Source of the DNA: Sphingomonas natans
Lineage (GTDB): Bacteria > Pseudomonadota > Alphaproteobacteria > Sphingomonadales > Sphingomonadaceae
Assembly: GCF_030546695.1 (NCBI RefSeq)
Contig: NZ_JAUOTP010000003.1
Span: 496,001 to 560,000 of the forward strand
Length of the DNA stretch: 64,000 bases
Reading direction: 5' to 3'
The notes under the pieces are model-generated. The model saw only the letters and a list, made by a program, of their open reading frames with translations, made no database searches and was not told the DNA's origin. Shown here one piece after another: positions 44,678-52,605 of this stretch. The first letter of the stretch is position 1. Each line of letters opens with the position of its first letter. A program made the translations under genes and the position numbers.

Positions 44678-45457
44678 TCATCTCGCGGACGGCCCGCGCC
44701 CCGGATATGGCGACCAGTCCCCACCATAAGCCACGCCGCCCGGCCAGAATTCCGTTCCGCTGATCTTGCTGAAATAGTGCACGGTCCTCGCCAGGGAGCC
44801 GGCGCTCGACCGTGGCAGCATCGCGATCCCGCTCGGGCTGTGCCCGAGCGCGCGGGCGGCAAAGTCCTCGACGGTGAAGGCCAGATCGTCGGTCTGCTGC
44901 GCGGTCATCACCAGCTGGTCTCCCGGGCAATAGCGTTTGGGTTCGACCTGGATCGGCGACAGCTCCCCGCGGATCATGGCGACATGCCCGGGCACGTTGG
45001 CGACCTCGACGCTGTGCACGTTTTCGTACCAGTCCTGATATTCGCGATACCGGCCGATCGTGTAATTGCCGAGAATGATGCTGATCCCCGAAAACGGCTT
45101 GTCCTTCTGCCAGTTGGGGCTGCCCTTCCAGTCGCCGAACAGCCGATAGGTATACAGGCGCTCGGTATCGTCGTCGGCGACCAGGCCGGCGTCCCGGGCA
45201 TCCGCCACCAGCGGCCCGAGGGCTGGAACATCGATCGCGGGGTCGGGCAGATCGAACTCATAGACGCTCATATAGCGCCAGGGCTGCGGCGCATCGGGAC
45301 CGCTGATCTGGTCTTTGGTGACCTCGAACCGATCCGCCATTCGCAGACCGCGCAGGCCGCCGAGAGCCAGGCGGTGCGGACCGTCGAACCAGGCCGCATA
45401 CTCCTCGGTCCGCTCCACAGGCACGTTGTGCAGATGGATTGTGGTATAGAGCGCCAC
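44678..45457 (-). CDS. Two-domain dimeric alpha/beta-barrel (EthD/Dabb-like) protein
   Basis: The 259-residue protein shows two repeats of the ferredoxin-like pattern: TTIHLHNVPVERTEEYAAWF with GPHRLALGG in the first half and ISIILGNYTIGRYREYQDWY with ENVHSVEVANVPG in the second. The paired W-x-x-x-H helices resemble EthD- and Dabb-type proteins. The start is GTG, with AGGGGA upstream. It is divergent from the hydrolase at 45670 and heads the minus run with SDR and ALDH genes. A relative with the same two-domain plan is encoded at 12953. Function unknown. Confidence 0.62.
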   Translation of the reverse strand: MALYTTIHLHNVPVERTEEYAAWFDGPHRLALGGLRGLRMADRFEVTKDQISGPDAPQPWRYMSVYEFDLPDPAIDVPALGPLVADARDAGLVADDDTERLYTYRLFGDWKGSPNWQKDKPFSGISIILGNYTIGRYREYQDWYENVHSVEVANVPGHVAMIRGELSPIQVEPKRYCPGDQLVMTAQQTDDLAFTVEDFAARALGHSPSGIAMLPRSSAGSLARTVHYFSKISGTEFWPGGVAYGGDWSPYPGRGPSAR

Positions 45458-45669
45458 TCATCGTCCCCTGGAATTCTTCACGATTTCGCGCAGCATGTCC
45501 GCGCCATCGGAGAGCCGCAATCAAGGAGGCCGGATCGGCACGACATATCGCCCGCATGGTATCGCAGACCCTCAAGGCATCGCCTGGACGAAGAAGTGGC
45601 CAGGTGGCGTGACAGGGCATGCGAACGCTGCAACATCGGCCGAAATCCGACAGTTCGACGAGACCAGAC

Positions 45670-46518
45670 ATGCAGCCGACGCTGGAAGCGAGACGATTTC
45701 TGGGTGACGGCGTCTCCCTCGCGGCCGATGTTTCCGGACCGCTGAAGGGACAGCCGATCCTGTTCCTGCATGGCGGCGGGCAGACCCGGCACAGCTGGGG
45801 CAATGCGGTCATCGAGGCCGCGCGCCGCGGCTTTCACGCCGTCACTCTCGACCTGCGCGGGCACGGCGAGAGCGACTGGGCGCCCGACGGCGTCTATGCC
45901 ATGGAGACCTTCTGCGCGGACGTGCGCCTGGTGATGGCCTCGCTCGAACGGGCTCCGGTCATCGTCGGTGCGTCGATGGGCGGCCTGGTGGGTCTGGTCG
46001 TCGCGGCCGCCCCGCCTCCACCCGTCGCGGCCCTCATCCTGGTCGATGTCTCCATCCGGCTGGAGCCGGAAGGCACGCGGGAAATCGGAGCGTTCATGAC
46101 GAGCGCACCGGACGGCTTCGCCTCGCTCGACGAGGCGGCCGATGCCGTCTCCGCTTACCTGCCGCACCGGCCACGGCCCAAGGATACATCAGGGCTGCTG
46201 CGCAATCTGCGCCTGCACGAGGATGGTCGCTACAGATGGCATTGGGACCCCGCATTCATCCGACCGGCGTCCGGCAACAAGGCGCCGGATCCGGCTCTTC
46301 TCGAGAGCGCGGCCGCCAACCTCTCCGCACCGACCCTGCTTGTCCGCGGCGGCAAGAGCCGGGTGGTGAGCCGCCAGGGCGTGGACGAATTCCTCGCGCT
46401 CGCACCGCATGCGCAATATGTCGATGTGGCCGGCGCAGACCATATGGTCGCCGGCGATGCCAATGACAGCTTCAACGCTGCCATCTTCGACTTCATCGAG
46501 CAGCTCGACCTTGTCTGA
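45670..46518 (+). CDS. Alpha/beta hydrolase
   Basis: The 282-residue hydrolase has the oxyanion motif LHGGGQTRHSW, LRGHGESD, the nucleophile Ser102 in GASMGG, an acid near LLVRGGKSRVVS and His in GADHMV. This is the classic epoxide hydrolase / C-C hydrolase / esterase fold. The start could be 45619 or 45670; the second begins the conserved strand and is preceded by GACGAGAC. It begins the long plus run with an HSL-type hydrolase and SDR. Substrate type unknown: an ester, lactone, or C-C bond in a ring-cleavage product. Confidence 0.8.
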   Translation: MQPTLEARRFLGDGVSLAADVSGPLKGQPILFLHGGGQTRHSWGNAVIEAARRGFHAVTLDLRGHGESDWAPDGVYAMETFCADVRLVMASLERAPVIVGASMGGLVGLVVAAAPPPPVAALILVDVSIRLEPEGTREIGAFMTSAPDGFASLDEAADAVSAYLPHRPRPKDTSGLLRNLRLHEDGRYRWHWDPAFIRPASGNKAPDPALLESAAANLSAPTLLVRGGKSRVVSRQGVDEFLALAPHAQYVDVAGADHMVAGDANDSFNAAIFDFIEQLDLV

Positions 46519-46596
46519 GAAGCGGATCCGCTGCGGGGAAGCCAGGCTGGCGGCATCGTCATTTGCCGGAGACGGTCGCCTGAGGCGCATGGCGCA

Positions 46597-47580
46597 ATGA
46601 CGGACGCGGATACCGCCGCCGCGCTGCACCCGTTCTATCGGGCGATCATCGACGCCTATGCCCAGGCCGGCCGGCCGTTCTTCCATCAGCTGTCACCAGG
46701 CGACGCCCGTGCGATGCTCGATGCCAGTCTCGCCGCGGCGCCGTCTCCGGTGAACCTCCCGCAGCTGGCCGAGATCATCGACGCGGTGATCCCTGGACCG
46801 CATGGTCCGATCCCGATCCGACGGTATCGGCCCCAAGGTGGGGTTCTGGGTCAGTGCCTTTATTTTCACTCGGGCGGTTGGGTCCTGGGCGGCCTCGATC
46901 AGGCCGACACGACCTGCCGGCGGCTCGCGGCAGCCGCCGGATGCGAAGTGATCAGCGTTGCCTATCGGCTCGCGCCTGAACATCCCTTCCCGCAACCTCT
47001 GGACGACGCCTACGCCGCCTTGACCTGGGCGGCCGACCGCGGGCCGCCGCTGGTCATCGCCGGCGAGAGTGCCGGCGGTAATCTGGTGGCCGCATGCGCG
47101 ATCCGCGCGCGCGATGAGGGCATGGCCGCAATCGCAGGCATGTTCCTCGGCTATCCGGTGACCGACGCCGCGCTCGACACGGCCTCCTACAAGGAGATCG
47201 GCGACAGGAACTGGCTTTTGTCCACCAAGGACATGGCGTGGTTCTGGGATCAATATTGCCCGGACGGGATCGACCGCAGCCATCCCTGGCTGTCGCCGCT
47301 GCGGGTTGCAGACGCCGCCCATCTTCCGCCCACCATGATCTGCCTGGCGGAACTGGATCCGCTTCGCGAAGAGGGACTGGCATTTGCCGACCGGCTGAGT
47401 GCGAGTGGTGTCCCGGTAGTGCTGCGCCGGGACGCGGCCGTCACCCATGGCTATCTCGCTGCCGCCGGTATTCTCGACGTCTCGACCGCGGCGCTGGCCC
47501 AGGCGGGCGAATGGATCCGTACCACGCTGCACGCAGCGTCCACGCGCGAGACACAAACAGGAGGGCGCGATGGCGCTTAA
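46597..47580 (+). CDS. Alpha/beta hydrolase, hormone-sensitive-lipase family
   Basis: The 327-residue protein has FHSGGWVLGG in the HGGG position (Ser replaces one Gly), YRLAPEHPFP, the nucleophile Ser158 in GESAGG, Asp in LAELDPLREEG and His in VTHGY. It hydrolyses esters of short to medium acids in the cytoplasm. Its stop lies 11 bases inside the following SDR gene, so the two are coupled. Placed before the BVMO operon, it could hydrolyse esters made by Baeyer-Villiger oxidation. Confidence 0.84.
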   Translation: MTDADTAAALHPFYRAIIDAYAQAGRPFFHQLSPGDARAMLDASLAAAPSPVNLPQLAEIIDAVIPGPHGPIPIRRYRPQGGVLGQCLYFHSGGWVLGGLDQADTTCRRLAAAAGCEVISVAYRLAPEHPFPQPLDDAYAALTWAADRGPPLVIAGESAGGNLVAACAIRARDEGMAAIAGMFLGYPVTDAALDTASYKEIGDRNWLLSTKDMAWFWDQYCPDGIDRSHPWLSPLRVADAAHLPPTMICLAELDPLREEGLAFADRLSASGVPVVLRRDAAVTHGYLAAAGILDVSTAALAQAGEWIRTTLHAASTRETQTGGRDGA

Positions 47581-48238
47581 GGTGATCGTTACTGGAGGTC
47601 TTGGCGCTTGGGGTCGGGCCGTCTGCCAGACACTCGGAGCAAAAGGCTTCGACGTGGCCGTGGTGGATTTGGCGCCTGCGCCCGAAGGTGGAGACGCGCC
47701 CATCTTCGGTGGCGTCGATCTGGCGGAGGAGACTGCGGTAGCGGACGCTTTCAGGCAAGCCGTCGCGCGACTTGGTGGCCTGGACGGCGTCGTCAATATC
47801 GCGGGCGGTTTTGTGTGGGAGACGGTCGCCGAGGGATCGATCGAAACCTGGGATCGCATGTTTCGCATGAACCTGCGGACCGCGGCTGTGTCCTCGCGTG
47901 CAGCCCTCGCTTATCTCTCGACCGGCGGCGCGATCGTCAATGTCGGTGCGGCTGCCGCCGCAAACGTAGCGACGGGGATGGCCCCTTATGCCGCCTCAAA
48001 AGCGGGCGTGATGGCGCTGACCGAGGGCCTGGCCGATGAAGTGCGCGCCAAGGGCATCCGGGTGAATGCGGTCCTTCCGACCATCATCGACACGCCGACC
48101 AACCGTCAGGACATGCCCGATGCCGACACGAGCGGCTGGGTGAAGCCCGCTTCGGCCGCCAACGTCATCGCCTTCCTGCTGTCCGACGAGAGCGCCTCGA
48201 TCACGGGCGCCGGCCTTCGGCTTTCGCTCGGCGGCTGA
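47570..48238 (+). CDS. SDR family oxidoreductase
   Basis: The 222-residue short SDR has TGGLGAWG near residue 8-15, NIAGG, and Tyr-x3-Lys in APYAASKAG. The ATG at 47570 follows GGAGGGCG and overlaps the hydrolase gene by 11 bases. It is shorter than most classical SDRs because of loss of part of the substrate loop (GAAAAANVATGMAP). It would oxidise or reduce an alcohol/ketone pair. The KstD-like gene follows after 197 bases without a clear operator. Confidence 0.8.
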   Translation: MALKVIVTGGLGAWGRAVCQTLGAKGFDVAVVDLAPAPEGGDAPIFGGVDLAEETAVADAFRQAVARLGGLDGVVNIAGGFVWETVAEGSIETWDRMFRMNLRTAAVSSRAALAYLSTGGAIVNVGAAAAANVATGMAPYAASKAGVMALTEGLADEVRAKGIRVNAVLPTIIDTPTNRQDMPDADTSGWVKPASAANVIAFLLSDESASITGAGLRLSLGG

Positions 48239-48435
48239 CGCCCCGCTCACACTGCCGCGTGGCGCCTGCCGCGCCCTGATCAGGCCTGCGATTTCCGGCG
48301 TCTGCGACCGCCAATCATCGCCCCAACGATCCTCTGACCGTCGCTTCGCACGGCCGAGACTTGTACGCTCGAAACACCGATGACGGTGGGCGCACGAATG
48401 GCTCGCCTCCTCTCGCGCAGACCACAGAGGTATTG

Positions 48436-50109
48436 ATGAGCAGTTTCGACGAGACCCAGGATTTCGTGGTGGTGGGCAGCGGCGGCGGCTCGATGTGCGC
48501 GGCCCTGGTGATGCGCTCGGCCGGCAAGTCGGTCCTGATCCTGGAGAAAACCGACCTCATCGGCGGCACGACCGCGCGCTCCGGTGGGGTGATGTGGATA
48601 CCCAACAATCCTTTCATGAAGGCAGCGGGCGTCCCGGACAGTCTTGAGCAAGCCTCCACCTATCTCGATCATGTCGTCGGCGACCATAACGACACGCCAG
48701 GGGCCTCGCGCGCGCGACGTCGAGCCTATCTCATCCAGGGTCCGCGCATGTTGGACTTCCTGATCGGCAAAGGCCTCAAATTCTCGCGGATCGCGCAGTG
48801 GCCGGACTATTATGACGAGGCGCCCGGAAGCTCCGTGCCCGGACGTACCGTCGTCGCCGATCTGTTCGACGTCAATCGGCTCGGCGATGCCAAGTCCCTC
48901 CTGCGTCCGAACTTCCTGAATCTGCCGGCACCGCTCGAAGACGTGATGAAGCTGCCGCACGTGAAAAAGAGCTGGGCCGCCAAGAAGGCGCTGGCGCGGA
49001 TGGGCGTGCGCGCGCTCGTCGCCAAGGTGACCGGCAAGAAATATGTCACCGCCGGCGCGGCCTTGCAAGGTCAGATGTTTCTCGCGGCGCGGACCGCTGG
49101 CGTCGATCTTCGCGTCAATTCCGCGGTCAGCCAATTGATCGTGGAAGACGACGCGGTGACGGGCGTCGTGACCGAGAAGGACGGCAAGCCTTGGCGGATC
49201 GGCGCGCGGCTGGGCGTGCTCGTGAACGCGGGCGGCTTCGCGCTGAACCAGCAGATGCGCGACCAATATATTCCGGGCAGCTCGACCAAGCATACGAGCG
49301 TGATCGAGTCCGATACGGGCGAGATGATCCTCGAAATGACGCGCGCAGGTGCCGCCCTCGCGCAGATGGATGCGACGATCGGCAGTCCGCTCTCATTGCC
49401 GCCGGGCGGCGAGGAGTGGCCCATCAAGCCGGGCGCGCAGAATGTCGCGGCCGCGCCCCACGCCATTCTGGTCGACCAGTCGGGCGTCCGCTATCTCAAC
49501 GAAGGCGGTTCCTACACCGAATTCTGCCAGCGCATGGTGGAACGCGACAAGGAAGTGCCGGCGCTGCCGAGCTACGTCGTCTTCGACAGCGATGCGATGG
49601 CGAGCACCATGATCGCCGGTACGCTGCCGGGCGCCAGGAAACCCGACCCATGGTATGAGCAGGGATATCTGAAGAAAGCCGACACGATCGATGCTTTGGC
49701 GGGTCTGCTCGCCATCGACCCGGCGGTGCTGCGCAAGACGGTCGATCGCTTCAACGGCTTCGTCGCAGCGAACAAGGACGACGACTTCAAGCGTGGCGCG
49801 CGCGCTTATGACCGTTGGCTCGGCGACCCTTTCCACAAGCCGAGCGAGACATTGGGGACAATCGGCAAGGCCCCCTTCTATGCCATTCCCGTCATTCCCG
49901 GCGACGTCGGAACGATGGGCGGGGTGGTGACGGACGAGCAGGCGCGCGTGCTTCGCGAAGATGGCAGCCCCATCGCGCGTCTCTATGCGACCGGGGTCTC
50001 GACCGCGTCGGTGATGGGCCGCACCAGCCCCGGGTCGGGCGTCAATATCGGCCCGTCCTTCGTCTGGGGCTTCGTTGCCGCCAATCACGCCCTCACGGTC
50101 GCAGGCTGA
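48436..50109 (+). CDS. KstD-like FAD-dependent dehydrogenase 2
   Basis: The 557-residue paralogue of the 23955 protein keeps GSGGGSMCAAL, SGGVMWIPNNPFMKAAG, WPDYYDE and the LNEGGSY Tyr, so the FAD domain and two of the expected catalytic Tyr positions are intact. In the C-terminal motif the Tyr is missing: it reads TSPGSG (Ser531) where the other copy has SYPGAG. This Tyr assists enolisation of the 3-ketone in Rhodococcus KstD1. The enzyme may thus act on another substrate or reaction. TTGATGAGC start at 48436 follows AGAGG. The next gene is a free lipoyl protein. Confidence 0.82.
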   Translation: MSSFDETQDFVVVGSGGGSMCAALVMRSAGKSVLILEKTDLIGGTTARSGGVMWIPNNPFMKAAGVPDSLEQASTYLDHVVGDHNDTPGASRARRRAYLIQGPRMLDFLIGKGLKFSRIAQWPDYYDEAPGSSVPGRTVVADLFDVNRLGDAKSLLRPNFLNLPAPLEDVMKLPHVKKSWAAKKALARMGVRALVAKVTGKKYVTAGAALQGQMFLAARTAGVDLRVNSAVSQLIVEDDAVTGVVTEKDGKPWRIGARLGVLVNAGGFALNQQMRDQYIPGSSTKHTSVIESDTGEMILEMTRAGAALAQMDATIGSPLSLPPGGEEWPIKPGAQNVAAAPHAILVDQSGVRYLNEGGSYTEFCQRMVERDKEVPALPSYVVFDSDAMASTMIAGTLPGARKPDPWYEQGYLKKADTIDALAGLLAIDPAVLRKTVDRFNGFVAANKDDDFKRGARAYDRWLGDPFHKPSETLGTIGKAPFYAIPVIPGDVGTMGGVVTDEQARVLREDGSPIARLYATGVSTASVMGRTSPGSGVNIGPSFVWGFVAANHALTVAG

Positions 50110-50269
50110 GCCGCAGGCCGGTTTCTATCTCTCGGCACCGGCCGCGCATCGCCCCGGCGGATTCGCGGCGGTGCGCTTGCCCTGCCCATCCGGGCGGTGC
50201 CAAAATCCATCACGAGCTTCAGGACGCGCCCGATCGAAGGCCGTCCCCCACACGGAAGGCGATACGTCC

Positions 50270-50500
50270 ATGGCAACCGAGATCCTGCTCCCCAAGATCG
50301 GCTTTTCGATGACGGAAGGCATCCTGGCGGAATGGCTCGTCGAGGAGGGCGCCGCGGTCACCGAGGGGCAGCCCCTGTTCACGATCGAGAGCGACAAATC
50401 CACCAACGAGGTCGAGGCGCCGGCGTCCGGTATCCTGCGGATCAGCGGCAAGGCCGGCGAGACCTTCGACGTTGGCGCCGTCATCGGACTCATCGAGTAA
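50270..50500 (+). CDS. Stand-alone lipoyl-domain protein, second copy
   Basis: This 76-residue protein is one lipoyl hairpin domain, with the predicted lipoylated Lys43 in IESDKSTNEVEA and glycines at VEEGAAVTEGQ and EAPASGILR. No E2 catalytic domain, peripheral-subunit-binding domain or E3 gene is adjacent. No E1 is nearby either; both E1 systems are 30-40 kb away, though the fused E1 at 10148 lacks a partner. GGAAGGCGA precedes the start. It lies between the KstD-like gene and the BVMO operon. A carrier for the fused E1 is a reasonable guess. Confidence 0.85.
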   Translation: MATEILLPKIGFSMTEGILAEWLVEEGAAVTEGQPLFTIESDKSTNEVEAPASGILRISGKAGETFDVGAVIGLIE

Positions 50501-50519
50501 GCCGCTTCGCCCCGCCGAT

Positions 50520-50543
50520 GAATGCCTAGGTGGCATTGCATTA
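50520..50543 (+). promoter_or_regulatory. Putative operator copy 7 (GAATGC-N12-GCATTA)
   Basis: A full match to RAAYGC-N12-GCRTTM, ending 107 bases before the first BVMO start and 20 bases after the lipoyl protein stop. An AATGCC / GGCATT palindrome (50521-50526, 50532-50537) overlaps its left half. Confidence 0.55.
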
Positions 50544-50649
50544 TCTGCGGCACGAGTTATCCCGCCCGTCGACAAATAAACGGATCCGGTGGCGTCCCGG
50601 TGACTGCCTCCGTCCGTGCCGTTTACAATGAGATCGGACTAATAAGGTC

Positions 50650-52605
50650 ATGTCGAAGGTCGATGACACCCAGGCGGTAAGGGCTCTCGCCGCGACGGAC
50701 CCTGAATTTCTCGACGCCCATCTCGCGCAGCTCGACCCGGTACCCCTCCTGCTGGTGTACACGCATCTTTCGGGCGATGAATCGCTGCTCGAAGCGTTCC
50801 AGCCGCACATCAAAGGTGCCTGGAGCTTCGAGGTCGACGTCCCCGACGCCCTGTTCGCCGAATTGCGGGCGCGCACGATCGCCGTCTTCAAGGATTATGC
50901 CCGGGACGAGCGGCCCCTGCCCCCCGCCCCGGACATGGATCGCCTGCAGCGCATGTGCGATGTCGCGGTCGGCCAGAACGTCCCGTCCGAATATCTTCCG
51001 ATGGTGCTGGAGGAACTCAACTTCGACCAGACCGACGCAAAGTCCGTGCGCTGGCGCAAGCCGGTGCCAGCCGAGAGGCTTGCACAGTTCCACGTGCTGG
51101 TTGTCGGGCTTGGATATTCCGGTCTTGCCATGGCCATCAAGCTCAAGGAAGCGGGGATACCGTTCACTGTCATCGAGAAGAATGATGACGTCGGCGGGAC
51201 CTGGTACGAGAATACGTACCCGGGCGTTGCCGTCGACACACCCAATCACTTCTATTCCTACTCCTTCCGAGCCTCTTCGGAGTGGGATCATTATTTCGCG
51301 CTGGGCCCCGAGGTCATCAATTACATCCGCACGGTCTATGCCGAGTCCGGTATCGCCGAGCATGTTCGCTTCGAGCAGGAGGTCACGCGCGCGACCTGGA
51401 ACGAAAGCGAGGCCAAGTGGGAAGTGTCGATCCGGCGCGCGGATGGCAGCGAATACAGCCTCAGTGCGAACGCCTTCGTCAGCGGCACGGGCCTTCTCAA
51501 TCGCCCGTCAATCCCGGCGATCGCCGGTCTCGATACGTTCGAAGGTCCCAAATTCCATTCCGCGCAATGGGATCATGATGTCGACCTCACGGCCAAGAAT
51601 GTCGTCCAGATCGGCACGGGCGCCAGCGGCATGCAGATCGCGCCCCAGATTGCCCCCAAGGTCGGCCACCTGACCATCTTTCAGCGGTCGCCGCATTGGG
51701 CCCGCAAGAATCCGCTTCTGTTCGCCCAGGTCAGCGACGGGGTGAAATGGGGCCTGGAGCATGTCCCCTTCTACACGAAGTGGTGGCGCTTCCAGTTGCT
51801 CTACGCGACTTCGGACGGTATGCTTCCTACCCTGCGCAAGGACCCGGACTGGCCCGAGCCCGAGACCTCGCTCAATGCAGCGAACAAGCTGATCCGCGAG
51901 CAGCTGATCGAGCATATGCGATCCGAGCTGAAGGGCGACGAGGCCCTCCTTGCCAAGGTGACCCCCGCCTTCCCGCCTTACGGCAAGCGGATGCTACGCG
52001 ACGGAAACTGGTTTCAGACGCTCACGCGCGACAATGTGGAGCTCGTGACGAGCGGGATCGATCGCGTGACGCCTTCCGGCGTGATCGACCGGGACGGCGT
52101 CGAGCATCCCGCCGACGTCATCATCCTCGCGACCGGCTTCAAGGCGCAGGCCCCTCTCTACCCGATGGAGATCATTGGACGGGCCGGGTCGATCCGCGAC
52201 CATTGGGGCGACGACAATCCCCGCGCGCACCTGGGCATCACCGTGCCCGACTTTCCGAACCTGTTCATTCTCTATGGCCCCGGCACCAATGGCGGGCATG
52301 GCGGGAGTGCTGTGTTCAACAGCGAGTGCCAGGTCCGCTACACGATGATGGCGTTACGCGAGTTGATCGAACGTGATGCCGCGAGCCTCGACGTGCGCCG
52401 CGCGCCCTTCGACGACTATCAGCAGGTGTTCGACGCCGAACATGCCCAGCTCGTCTGGACGCATCCCGGCGTCAACAACTGGTATCGCAACAAGGACGGC
52501 CGGGTGGTGACCAACTCGCCGTGGCGCCTCAGCCATTACCGGAATCTGACGGCCGACTTCAAAGCCGAAGACTATGACATCAAGGCCGCAAAGGTGAGCG
52601 CATGA
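50650..52605 (+). CDS. Baeyer-Villiger monooxygenase, HAPMO-type, copy 1
   Basis: The 651-residue class B flavoprotein has an N-terminal domain of about 145 residues as in 4-hydroxyacetophenone monooxygenase, then a first Rossmann motif GLGYSG (FAD), the BVMO fingerprint FEGPKFHSAQWD and a second Rossmann motif GTGASG (NADPH). It inserts oxygen next to a ketone, forming an ester or lactone. Its stop overlaps the CoA synthetase start by 4 bases. Being first in the run with CoA ligase, crotonase and acyl-CoA dehydrogenases, it may open a ring ketone so that the acid product can be activated. An operator copy lies 107 bases upstream. Confidence 0.88.
   Translation: MSKVDDTQAVRALAATDPEFLDAHLAQLDPVPLLLVYTHLSGDESLLEAFQPHIKGAWSFEVDVPDALFAELRARTIAVFKDYARDERPLPPAPDMDRLQRMCDVAVGQNVPSEYLPMVLEELNFDQTDAKSVRWRKPVPAERLAQFHVLVVGLGYSGLAMAIKLKEAGIPFTVIEKNDDVGGTWYENTYPGVAVDTPNHFYSYSFRASSEWDHYFALGPEVINYIRTVYAESGIAEHVRFEQEVTRATWNESEAKWEVSIRRADGSEYSLSANAFVSGTGLLNRPSIPAIAGLDTFEGPKFHSAQWDHDVDLTAKNVVQIGTGASGMQIAPQIAPKVGHLTIFQRSPHWARKNPLLFAQVSDGVKWGLEHVPFYTKWWRFQLLYATSDGMLPTLRKDPDWPEPETSLNAANKLIREQLIEHMRSELKGDEALLAKVTPAFPPYGKRMLRDGNWFQTLTRDNVELVTSGIDRVTPSGVIDRDGVEHPADVIILATGFKAQAPLYPMEIIGRAGSIRDHWGDDNPRAHLGITVPDFPNLFILYGPGTNGGHGGSAVFNSECQVRYTMMALRELIERDAASLDVRRAPFDDYQQVFDAEHAQLVWTHPGVNNWYRNKDGRVVTNSPWRLSHYRNLTADFKAEDYDIKAAKVSA

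Noticed and set aside
45458-45669. An operator copy in the divergent promoter of the 45457 and 45670 genes
   Set aside because: A single GAACGC half-site occurs near 45621, but 12 bases on there is no GCRTTM partner.
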